From Vicinamibacteria bacterium (GTDB taxonomy: Bacteria > Acidobacteriota > Vicinamibacteria > Fen-336 > JAGNNV01): a stretch of 64,000 nucleotides of DNA. The notes below the pieces were generated by a model. The model was given only the letters and a program-made list of their open reading frames with translations. It was not told where the DNA came from and did not search any database. A program made the translations under genes and the position numbers. Position 1 is the first letter of the stretch. Each line of letters starts with the position of its first letter. Below, piece by piece: positions 8,600 through 16,488 of the stretch. The stretch lies in assembly GCA_019694155.1 (NCBI GenBank), contig JAIBCN010000019.1:52363-116362 (forward strand), read 5' to 3'.

Positions 8600-10123
8600 A
8601 TGAAGCCGGGGCCACGGCTTCCCTGCTGGCTCGCGGCCGTGGCGTTGCTGTCGGCCTGCGCGACGCCCCGCCCTCCGGAGGGAAGGACGATCGTGATCGT
8701 TCAGGCCGAAGGACCGCTCTCGCTCGAGCCGTGCGAGAACAACGAGGACTTCTCCGGGAACGTCCTCGGCAATGTCTTCGAGCCTCTCGTCGCCATGAAT
8801 GCCGACCTTCGCCTGGTCCCCGCACTCGCGGCCTCCTGGTACACGCCCGACGCCACCACCTGGGTCTTCCGGCTGCGCGAGGGCGCACGATGGCATGACG
8901 GCCGGGCCGTTGTGCCCGCGGAGGTGGCGGCGAGTCTCGAGAGGGCCCGCCGCGATCCGAAATCGCGAAGACGTCCGGAGCTCTCGCAGGTTGCGACCAT
9001 CGCCACCGGAGGAGACGGCGAAGTGGTGCTCAAGACGAAGGCCCCCTTCGGCGCCCTCGCCTCCCAGATCGCGCAGGTGCCCATCTCGCGTTCGCCCGGC
9101 CCCGGCGCACGCTTTCCGCAAGGCACCGGCCCCTACCTGATCGGTGAATTCACACCTGGAGGCGACACACTGCTTGTCCCCGCGGGCGATGGCTCGAGAC
9201 TGCACCGGCTTCTTTTCCGGGTGGTTCCGGACGCGCGCGAGCGCCAGCGCATGCTGGCCGATGGCCGGGCCGACATCATCCCTTATCTCGCCGCGAGCGA
9301 GGCATCGGCGATCGAGGGTTCCCCGACGACGAGAGTTCTGCGCCGGCGCGGTCTGCTGATCGCGTTTCTGGCCATGGACTACGCACGCCGGCGATCGCCC
9401 TACGTAGTCATGAAGAGGAACCCCTTCCAGGACGTCCGCGTGCGCCGGGCCCTTTCCGCGGCGATCGATCGCGAAGCGCTTCTGAAGGAGGCGCTCGGTG
9501 GAAACGGCGACACCCTCGCGCAACTGGTGGTTCCGGAAGCTTTCGGATTCGCGTCGGGTGTGGCTCGTCCCGTTCCCGACCTGACCGCGGCGAGAAGGCT
9601 CATGGCCGAGGCCGGACTCAAAGAGGGCTTCGAGGTCACACTCGATTTCGAGGGGGTCGCGGTGGAGAGTTCGATGGAGCGCGTCGTTCAGGTTCTCGCT
9701 CGCCAGTTCGCGCAAATCGGCGTCCGGGTGATACCGCGGCCGCACACCACCCAGGAGCTCCTCGCCCGCGTGGAGTCGCACGACACCTCTTTCTACCTGC
9801 TCTCGTGGGTGGGAACCTCCGGCGACTTCGGGAGCACGGCCGAGTTTCTCCTGCGCACTCCTTCGGAAGGGCGCGGCACCGACAACGGGAACTACTCGAG
9901 CCCGGAAGCGGACGCCCTCATCGACGAGGCGTCCTCGACCCTCGATCCGGGCGCCCGCCTCGCCATCCTGCGAAGGCTCGAGGAGCGCGTCCGCGCCGAC
10001 GTGCCGGTCATCCCCCTGCTCCGCCGGGAGGACCTTTACGGGGCGGCGCGAGGCCTCTCCTTCGAACTGCGCCTCGACCGGGAGATCCGCGGCGTCACGG
10101 TGGTGGTCGAGGGGAAGCGATGA
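8600..10123 (+). CDS. Oligopeptide-type ABC substrate-binding lipoprotein (SBP_bac_5), no permease nearby
   Basis: 507 aa. The ATG at 8600 is preceded by AGAAGG and starts a lipoprotein signal with lipobox LSAC. The sequence has the cluster-C binding-protein pattern: a GNVLGNVFEPLVAM segment, WVFRLREGARWHDGR, FQDVRVRRALSAAIDREALLKEA and a C-terminal lobe. Homologs bind peptides, nickel or sugars for ABC importers, but no permease or ATPase gene is adjacent. It lies 17 nt after an S9 peptidase and 26 nt before a sensor kinase, which suggests it presents peptides to a sensor or to a transporter encoded elsewhere. Confidence 0.87.
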   Translation: MKPGPRLPCWLAAVALLSACATPRPPEGRTIVIVQAEGPLSLEPCENNEDFSGNVLGNVFEPLVAMNADLRLVPALAASWYTPDATTWVFRLREGARWHDGRAVVPAEVAASLERARRDPKSRRRPELSQVATIATGGDGEVVLKTKAPFGALASQIAQVPISRSPGPGARFPQGTGPYLIGEFTPGGDTLLVPAGDGSRLHRLLFRVVPDARERQRMLADGRADIIPYLAASEASAIEGSPTTRVLRRRGLLIAFLAMDYARRRSPYVVMKRNPFQDVRVRRALSAAIDREALLKEALGGNGDTLAQLVVPEAFGFASGVARPVPDLTAARRLMAEAGLKEGFEVTLDFEGVAVESSMERVVQVLARQFAQIGVRVIPRPHTTQELLARVESHDTSFYLLSWVGTSGDFGSTAEFLLRTPSEGRGTDNGNYSSPEADALIDEASSTLDPGARLAILRRLEERVRADVPVIPLLRREDLYGAARGLSFELRLDREIRGVTVVVEGKR

Positions 10124-10149
10124 AGTGATAATCAGGTCATGAGGCTTTC

Positions 10150-11670
10150 TTGATCCGCCGCCTGCTGCCCGGGCATCTCCGGCCGAGGACCAGCCTCAGG
10201 ACCCAGACCGCCGTGGCCATGGCCGTGACCGTGGGCTCGGCGCTCGCCGTGGTCCTCGTCCTGCTGCTGTGGGGCGCCGGCCGTTACCTGCAGCGGGACC
10301 TGGAGACCCGCGCTCGCGACTACGCCCTGCTCTCCACTCCGGGAATCTCCGAGAGCTACGAGCGCTACCACGAATCGGGCGTCTACAAGATGCGGCAGCA
10401 GATGGCGGAGACGCTGCGCCGTTCCGAAGACGTGATCTCCGTCAGCGTGCTCGACGTCAACGGCCTCGTCCTCTTCGACTCGGAACTCGCCGCGACCGAC
10501 GAAGCGAAAGCCCGCGCACCAGGAAAAGTGGAGGACCCGTGGATCGTGGACGCCGTGCGGCGCCTGGAGCCGAGCGAGAGGCGCCTGTCGCCCTCCATCA
10601 CCGACGCCCGGTTCGAGGTGGTGGTCCCCTACATGGAGGAGTGGGGCCGCCACCGGCTCTCCACTCTCTACTCGTTCTCCTACCGTCGCCTTCGCGACCG
10701 CCTCGCCTACGCGACCTTCGCCCTGAGCTCGGTCAGCGCGGCCGCGATCGCCCTGTCCTTCCTGGTGGGCTCCCTGGCCGCGCGGCGCGTGTCGCGGCCG
10801 CTCGCGGTGATGACGCGGCGCGTGCAGGAGATCGGAGAGGGCGAACGCGGATCGAGGCTTGCCATCGACCCGGGGGCCTTTGATGAGCTCCGGGTGTTCG
10901 CCGAGGCCTTCAACGCGATGGCTGCCGAGATCGATCGGTACATCGAGACCCTCAGCCGGTCGAACCGCGATCTCTCGGCCGCCAACCTGGCGCTCGAGGC
11001 GAAGAACGCCGAGCTCGAGCGGTATGCCTACACCGCGTCGCACGAGCTCAAGACGCCGCTCATCACCATCAACTCGTACGCGGGGCTCGTGGAAAGGGCG
11101 GCGACCGCGCTCAACTCGGATCGGATCCGAAACGACGCGGCCCGGATCATGAGCGCGTCCGGGAAGATGCGGGAGCGGCTCGACGACCTCCTCAACCTGG
11201 CCCGGGCCGGCCGCATCGCGAATCCCACGGAGTCGATCTCCCTGACCGCGCTCGCCGAAGAGGCCCGCGGCCTGTGCGAAGGGGGTCTGGCCGCGGCCGG
11301 GGTGACTTTGAGCATCGAGCCGGGAATGTCCGAGGTGCTCGTCGACCGGGTCCGCTTCGTGGAGGTCTTCCAGAACCTGATCGAGAACGCCATCAAGTTC
11401 ACCAGGGGGCGGCCCTCCCCGCAAGTCGAGATCGGCGTGCGGCAGGACGGGGCGCAGCGGACGTTCTTCGTGAAGGACAACGGCATCGGCATCCCCGCGC
11501 GTTTTCACGACCGGGTCTTCGGGCTCTTCGACAAGCTGGACCCCAGGACCGAAGGCAGCGGCGTCGGCCTCGCCGTGGTCCGGAGGATCGTCGAGGTCCA
11601 CGGCGGGCGCGTGTGGATCGAGTCCGACGGCGAGGGGCACGGCACGACCATCTGCTTCACTCTCCCCTAA
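10150..11670 (+). CDS. Membrane sensor histidine kinase with HAMP domain
   Basis: 506 aa from a TTG start: a TAA at 10129-10131 closes the frame upstream, and GAGG lies 5 nt before the TTG. Order: TM helix (about 18-40), periplasmic sensor (about 41-190), TM helix (about 192-216), HAMP (to about 265), coiled coil, HisKA with phospho-acceptor in YTASHELKTPL (about residue 296), then HATPase_c with N-box ENAIKF, G1 DNGIGIP and G2 GSGVGLAVV. No response regulator is adjacent. Sitting between two oligopeptide-binding lipoproteins and behind an S9 peptidase, it is a candidate sensor of peptides or envelope state. Confidence 0.9.
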   Translation: MIRRLLPGHLRPRTSLRTQTAVAMAVTVGSALAVVLVLLLWGAGRYLQRDLETRARDYALLSTPGISESYERYHESGVYKMRQQMAETLRRSEDVISVSVLDVNGLVLFDSELAATDEAKARAPGKVEDPWIVDAVRRLEPSERRLSPSITDARFEVVVPYMEEWGRHRLSTLYSFSYRRLRDRLAYATFALSSVSAAAIALSFLVGSLAARRVSRPLAVMTRRVQEIGEGERGSRLAIDPGAFDELRVFAEAFNAMAAEIDRYIETLSRSNRDLSAANLALEAKNAELERYAYTASHELKTPLITINSYAGLVERAATALNSDRIRNDAARIMSASGKMRERLDDLLNLARAGRIANPTESISLTALAEEARGLCEGGLAAAGVTLSIEPGMSEVLVDRVRFVEVFQNLIENAIKFTRGRPSPQVEIGVRQDGAQRTFFVKDNGIGIPARFHDRVFGLFDKLDPRTEGSGVGLAVVRRIVEVHGGRVWIESDGEGHGTTICFTLP

Positions 11671-11701
11671 GCCGCCCCGCGACCCGGGCGCGAGCGTCGG
11701 C

Positions 11702-13279
11702 TCAGCGAGGAGCCACTCCGATCTCAGCGTAGCGCAGCACCAGGTCTTCGCGTGGCCGAAAGGCAAGATCGCGGGCGGCCACGAAGAGCACGCTGCTGTG
11801 GAAGAGCGGTATCCAGAACAGGTCCCGCTCGGCCTGCCGCACCGCCTTCTGAAGGACGGGGAGCCTCATCCCCGGGTCGTAGAGGATGTCCGCCTCTTCG
11901 ATGAGGCGATCCAGCTCGGGGTCAGCATACCCGCCGTAGTTCTCGACGCCCAGGTTTCGCGCGAGGTCGGGGGAATGGAACTGGGAGGCCAGCAGCCCCC
12001 CGGCCTCACCCGTCATCGCGCCGTCGCCGGCCATCCAGAACGCGAACTCCCGGCGGCGCAACGGCCCGAAGAAGGCCTCGACGGTTGGAGCCGGCGCGAT
12101 CTTCACTCTGATCCCGATCGCCGCAAGCTGCGCCTTCACCTCCTCAGCAGGAGGATTCGGTCCCGGGTTCACGTCGTGCAGCGTCACATCGAAGCCGTTC
12201 GGGTAGCCCGCGGACGCGAGAAGGCGGCGCGCCTCGTCGATATCCCGGTCGGGCGCGGGGGCTTCGGGGTCGTGACCGAAGACCATCTGCGTGACGATGT
12301 GCCGCGCGGCCATCGCGTTGGGGGAAGCCGCGGCGACGCGCTCTCGATCCAGCGCAAGGTCGATGGCCCGGCGCACCTCGGCGCGGCGAAAAGGGTTTGG
12401 CGTATTCGCGCTTCCGGGCAGGATCGGATTGACGACGTTGAAGGCGAGATGCGTCAGGAAAAGGCTCGGCTGCCGGACCAGCCGATAACGCGGGTTGGCC
12501 AGGGCCGCGCGTTCCACTCCGGCCCGGTTGATACGCGCGACCAGGGAAAAACGGCCGGCCCGCAGGCCCGCGATCGCCTTCTCTTCGTTGATCCCCATCT
12601 CGATGTCGACCAGGGGGTACGCAGGCCGCGCGCCCCAGTAGCCCTCGTGGCGGCGCAGACGCAGCCTTCGACCGGGCTCCCACGACGCAACGGCAAACGG
12701 GCCGGTGCCGTTCGGCAGCTTTTCGAGGGCCTCATGGGTCGCCCCCACGCGAACCATGGGCACCTGGGCGAGCTCGTTGAGCAAGCGGGCCGAGGGTCGC
12801 CCGGTCCGGATCACCACCTCGCCGCTCTCGGCGGTCGCCCCCGTCACCTCGGAGAGTTGCGATCGCATGCCGAGCGTCGGGTCGCCCTTGAGCCGCATGA
12901 TGGAGTACACGACATCCTCAGCGGTGAGAAGCGAGCCGTCGTGGAAGCGCACTCCCGGACGCAGGCGGAAGGACCAGGTGGTGGCATCGGGATTGGACCA
13001 CGAGGCAGCCAGATTCGGGACGAGGCGCAGGCCCCGGTCGAGGACGATGAGCGGCTCGTAGACGTTCGAAGTCTGCTCGAAGGCCTCGAGGGAATTGTCG
13101 ATGTGCGGGTCGAGCGACGCAAGCTCGTAGGAAACCGCCACGCGGAGTTCCGCCTGCGGTTGAGCGGGCCCCTGGGGCGAGCAACCGGAGGCCAGTGAAA
13201 GCGCCACGACAACGACGACAACGAGCCACCCGGCGAAGGTTCGCTCGGACCTCGCGACGGCGGCTTGTGCGGGGATCAT
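11702..13279 (-). CDS. Second oligopeptide-type ABC substrate-binding lipoprotein (SBP_bac_5)
   Basis: 525 aa with a lipoprotein signal (hydrophobic VVVVVVALSLASGC, lipobox ASGC). It has the same cluster-C architecture as the protein at 8600-10123: YELASLDPHIDNSLE, WSFRLRPGVRFHDGS, EVRRAIDLALDRERVA and a C-terminal lobe. No ABC permease or ATPase accompanies it. It converges on the sensor kinase gene with a 31-nt gap. A TAACCT hexamer lies 17 nt before the ATG and is a possible -10 box. It is probably a paralog of the plus-strand binding protein rather than a recent copy, as the sequences have diverged clearly. Confidence 0.87.
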   Translation of the reverse strand: MIPAQAAVARSERTFAGWLVVVVVVALSLASGCSPQGPAQPQAELRVAVSYELASLDPHIDNSLEAFEQTSNVYEPLIVLDRGLRLVPNLAASWSNPDATTWSFRLRPGVRFHDGSLLTAEDVVYSIMRLKGDPTLGMRSQLSEVTGATAESGEVVIRTGRPSARLLNELAQVPMVRVGATHEALEKLPNGTGPFAVASWEPGRRLRLRRHEGYWGARPAYPLVDIEMGINEEKAIAGLRAGRFSLVARINRAGVERAALANPRYRLVRQPSLFLTHLAFNVVNPILPGSANTPNPFRRAEVRRAIDLALDRERVAAASPNAMAARHIVTQMVFGHDPEAPAPDRDIDEARRLLASAGYPNGFDVTLHDVNPGPNPPAEEVKAQLAAIGIRVKIAPAPTVEAFFGPLRRREFAFWMAGDGAMTGEAGGLLASQFHSPDLARNLGVENYGGYADPELDRLIEEADILYDPGMRLPVLQKAVRQAERDLFWIPLFHSSVLFVAARDLAFRPREDLVLRYAEIGVAPR

Positions 13280-13321
13280 GGTTCGAGAGCGCTCGCAGGT
13301 TACTAGACGCTCCCGGGGGAT

Positions 13322-13365
13322 TTGGCGGTCCCGAGGCCTCCCCGCGACTCGCGGGAGGCCGCCAA
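13322..13365 (-). terminator. Long GC-rich hairpin after the MacB/FtsX permease gene
   Basis: Inner stem GGCCTCCC/GGGAGGCC (13335-13342 and 13353-13360) nested in an outer TTGGC/GCCAA pairing (13322-13326 and 13361-13365), starting 13 nt past the permease stop in the transcription direction. No strong T-run follows, but the position fits a terminator separating two minus-strand genes. Confidence 0.5.
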
Positions 13366-13377
13366 GGGGGACGAGGT

Positions 13378-15846
13378 CTACTCGCAGCGCAGCGCGGTCA
13401 TGGGATCGACTCGCGTGGCTCGCCGCGCGGGGACCCAGCAGGCCAGGACGGCCACGAGGCAGAGGAGGGCCGCGATGGACGCGAATGTCGAAGGGTCCGT
13501 GGCAGCGACGTCGAACAGGAGAGAGGTCATGAGACGCGTCACGGCCATGGCGGCGAGCGCGCCCAGCACGATGCCCGCGGCCACCAGCCGAATTCCCTCG
13601 CCGAGCACCATTCGCATCACGTCCTGGGCCCGTGCGCCTATGGCCATGCGGATTCCCATCTCGGGCGCCCGCTGCGCCACGCTGTAACTCATCACCCCGT
13701 ACAACCCGACCACGGTCAGAAGGAGGGCGAGAAGCGAGAGGCCGCCCAGGAGCGCCGTGTTGAAGCGGGGCGTCGCGAGCGCCTCCGACCTCCAGGCCTG
13801 CAGGGTTTTCACTTCGCTCAGCGGCATCCCGGCGTCGAGCGCCAGCACCGCCGCGCGGAGCGGTGCGATCAGGCTCTCCGGAGCCACTCCGGTCTTCGTC
13901 CGCACCAGGAGAGTCACGCCCGCGTTCGGAAACTGGGCCTGGGGGACATACATCTCCGGCCTGCTCGCGTCGCTCAGCGAACGATGCCGGACGTCCCCGA
14001 CCACGCCCACGATCTCCTTGGGCTCATCGCCTCCCCAACCCATCTTCAGGTGTCGCCCGAGCGGGCTCTGCCCTGCGAAGTGCGCCTTCACGAAGGCCTC
14101 GTTGACGATGGCCACGCGCGGCGCCTGGGCGCCATCGGCGGGGCCAAACGCGCGGCCCGCCTTCACGGGAATGCTCAGGATGGAAAAGTAGTCCGAACCA
14201 ACGAAGCGAAGCTGAGCGGTCGACTGCTCCCCGGACGCGGCGGGTCGTTCCATGACGTCGAAACCGGTGTTGTTCTCGATGCCGGTCAGCGGGACGCTTT
14301 GCGCGTGGCTCACCTCGCTCACTCCGGGAAGGGCACGGATGCGCTCGGTGAGAGCATCGAGGAACTGATTCAGCCGATCGGGCCCGGAGTCGCCCGTCCG
14401 GTAGCGAGCGCCGGTCAGAGCCATCTGGGCGGTGAGCGTGCCTCGGGTATCGAAACCCGGATCGACCTGGTTCAGCCGAATGAGACTGTTGAGGAGCAGG
14501 CCCGCGCCGACCAGCAGGGTCATGGCGAGCGCCACTTCGGCCACGACCAGCGCGCCGCGAACGCCTCCTCGAAGCGCCTCCGTGGCCCCGCCGCGCCCGC
14601 CCTCCCTGGTGAGAGCGGACAGGCCCGACCTTCCCGCGGCGAGCGCGGGGAGGAGAGCACAAAGGACCGCGGTGATCGTCGCCACCGCAAAGGTGAAGAG
14701 CAGGACCCGCCCATCCGGCATGAGGCCGGTGAGGCGCGGTATCCCTGCGGGGAGCAGGGCCACGATGCCGCGCACGATCCAGATGGAGACCAGAAGACCG
14801 GCGAGCCCGCCGGCGAAAGAGAAGACAAGGCTCTCGGCGAGCATCTGACGGGTGATGTCCCCGCGGCCCGCGCCCAGAGCCTTTCGAATCGCGATCTCGC
14901 GCCCCCTCGTGGCCGCGCGAGCGAGCAGGAGATTCGCGACGTTCACGCACGCGATGAGCAGAACCGCTCCCACCACGCCGAGAAGCAGCCAGAGCATCCT
15001 CGAAGCATCGCCCACCAGGGCTTCGCGCAACGGTGCCGCGACGGCCACGATGCGCTGGTCCGACCTGGGGTTGGCCGCGCGAATCGCCAGGTTGATGGCC
15101 CCAAGTTCCGCCCGCGCCTGCGCGGGAGTCACTCCCGGCGCGAGACGCGCAAGCACTCCCGCGTACGCCCGGTAGCCGCGGCTCGCGTTGGCGGTTCCCG
15201 CCTCGGTGGGAAGCCCGTTCGAGGCAACCGTGACCCAGTAGTCGATCGGTTCGGTTTCGAGCGGGAAGAGATCCCGGGGCGTCACGCCGATGACCTGGAG
15301 CGTCCTCTCGTCCACCACGATCTGGCGGCCGATGACCGCGGGATCCCCGTTGAATCGGTTCATCCACGCGGAGTACGTGAGCATCAGGGGGTGGAGGCCC
15401 TCAGCCGCCGGGCCAAGCTCCTCGGCCGGGCGGAAGGAGCGGCCGATCACGGGTTCGACCCCAAGGACCCTGAAGAGGTCGGCCGAGACCAGCGCTCCCC
15501 GGACCCGGGACGGAGCGCCATTCGCGATCAGGGTCGACTCATCGGCGCCCACGATGGCCATCGCCGAGAACGACCGGCTGCGCGCCTTCCAGTCGAGGAA
15601 GTCGGGATAGGAGACCCCGCCTCCCTGACCCGGCTGATCGCGGCGGAATTCCTGAAGCAGGAAGAGAGAAGCTTCATCCGCGACCGCGAGGGGACGGAAA
15701 AGCGCGGCATTGATCACGCTGAAGATCGCGGCATTGGCTCCGATACCGAGGGTCAGGGTGCCGATCACGATGAGCGCGAAGCCCGGCCGCCTGACCACGG
15801 CTCGCACTGCGTTCATCAGATCTCTCGCCAGTCGGTTCGCGCTCAT
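13378..15846 (-). CDS. MacB/FtsX-type ABC transporter permease, duplicated 'orphan' form
   Basis: 822 aa from the ATG at 15846 (an in-frame TTG lies 12 nt further up). Layout: N-terminal TM (about 18-40), MacB-like periplasmic core (to about 270), three TM helices of a first FtsX domain (about 275-400, including LLIACVNVANLLLARA), a TM (about 420-445), a second periplasmic core, and a second FtsX domain with three TM helices at the C-terminus (MGIRMAIGARAQDVMR precedes it). This double MacB_PCD-FtsX architecture without a fused or adjacent ATPase is the form that is massively expanded in Acidobacteriota. The exported substrate is unknown. Confidence 0.9.
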   Translation of the reverse strand: MSANRLARDLMNAVRAVVRRPGFALIVIGTLTLGIGANAAIFSVINAALFRPLAVADEASLFLLQEFRRDQPGQGGGVSYPDFLDWKARSRSFSAMAIVGADESTLIANGAPSRVRGALVSADLFRVLGVEPVIGRSFRPAEELGPAAEGLHPLMLTYSAWMNRFNGDPAVIGRQIVVDERTLQVIGVTPRDLFPLETEPIDYWVTVASNGLPTEAGTANASRGYRAYAGVLARLAPGVTPAQARAELGAINLAIRAANPRSDQRIVAVAAPLREALVGDASRMLWLLLGVVGAVLLIACVNVANLLLARAATRGREIAIRKALGAGRGDITRQMLAESLVFSFAGGLAGLLVSIWIVRGIVALLPAGIPRLTGLMPDGRVLLFTFAVATITAVLCALLPALAAGRSGLSALTREGGRGGATEALRGGVRGALVVAEVALAMTLLVGAGLLLNSLIRLNQVDPGFDTRGTLTAQMALTGARYRTGDSGPDRLNQFLDALTERIRALPGVSEVSHAQSVPLTGIENNTGFDVMERPAASGEQSTAQLRFVGSDYFSILSIPVKAGRAFGPADGAQAPRVAIVNEAFVKAHFAGQSPLGRHLKMGWGGDEPKEIVGVVGDVRHRSLSDASRPEMYVPQAQFPNAGVTLLVRTKTGVAPESLIAPLRAAVLALDAGMPLSEVKTLQAWRSEALATPRFNTALLGGLSLLALLLTVVGLYGVMSYSVAQRAPEMGIRMAIGARAQDVMRMVLGEGIRLVAAGIVLGALAAMAVTRLMTSLLFDVAATDPSTFASIAALLCLVAVLACWVPARRATRVDPMTALRCE

Positions 15847-16007
15847 GCACCCATCCAATCGTTGCCAAGGTACCGTCTATTGTGGCCGCCCACCTTCGCT
15901 TCGAACAAGAATCGTGCCCAGGGCTTCCAACCGATCCAACTGTTTGACCTCGGGCGATTTGACCGCACGAACCACGGCGACGCAGGAAAATCCGGCTGGG
16001 CCGTCGA

Positions 16008-16034
16008 TGGGATGGTTGCATCCCATTTTTGGGA
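16008..16034 (+). terminator. Hairpin with T-run and an alternative overlapping hairpin
   Basis: TGGGATG (16008-16014) pairs with CATCCCA (16019-16025) around a GTTG loop and is followed by TTTTT (16026-16030), a textbook intrinsic terminator on the plus strand. The same TCCCA (16021-16025) can instead pair with TGGGA (16030-16034). It lies between the minus-strand receiver and permease genes. No plus-strand gene precedes it, so its role is unclear; it may stop antisense transcription entering from 15.8 kb. Confidence 0.4.
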
Positions 16035-16077
16035 CAAGCTCCCGCCTGCTGGCTGTGTGGACGGGTGTGAATTCGCT

Positions 16078-16488
16078 CTAGTTCGACCGATCGGGCGCCG
16101 CGGAGGGCGGGATCTCCTCGCCCAGGGCGCTCCTGATCTCGACCAGAAGAGTCTGGTCGTCATACGGCTTCTGAAGGTAGGCGACCGCGCCGGCCATGGC
16201 CGCCCGGTTCTCGTTCGACTCCTTGTCCCGCGCGGACAGAACGATGACGGGAATGACGGCGAGAGCGGGGATCGCGCTCAGTCGCTGCATCACCACAAAG
16301 CCATCGCCACCGGGGAGACCGAGATCGAGGAGGATCAGGTCGGGCCGGAATTTGCGGGCCTCGGCCACCGCGACCATGGCGTCTCCCGCGAAAGACGTCT
16401 CGTAGCCGTTCGCGCGCAACCGGATATTCAGAGCGGCGCGCAGGTCGGGGTCGTCGTCGATGATGAGGATCTTCTTCTTGGCCATCAT
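16078..16488 (-). CDS. Single-domain response regulator receiver protein (CheY-like)
   Basis: 136 aa, one receiver domain only. The acidic pair is in ILIIDDDPDL, the phospho-acceptor Asp in LILLDLGLPGGDG, Ser in VLSARD and Lys in YLQKPYDD, so it should be phosphorylatable. The start overlaps the stop of the kinase gene as ATGATG (16488 or 16485), with GGAGAG before it, giving translational coupling to the upstream hybrid kinase, its obvious phospho-donor. With no output domain it probably acts by protein-protein contact or as a phosphate shuttle. Confidence 0.9.
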   Translation of the reverse strand: MMAKKKILIIDDDPDLRAALNIRLRANGYETSFAGDAMVAVAEARKFRPDLILLDLGLPGGDGFVVMQRLSAIPALAVIPVIVLSARDKESNENRAAMAGAVAYLQKPYDDQTLLVEIRSALGEEIPPSAAPDRSN

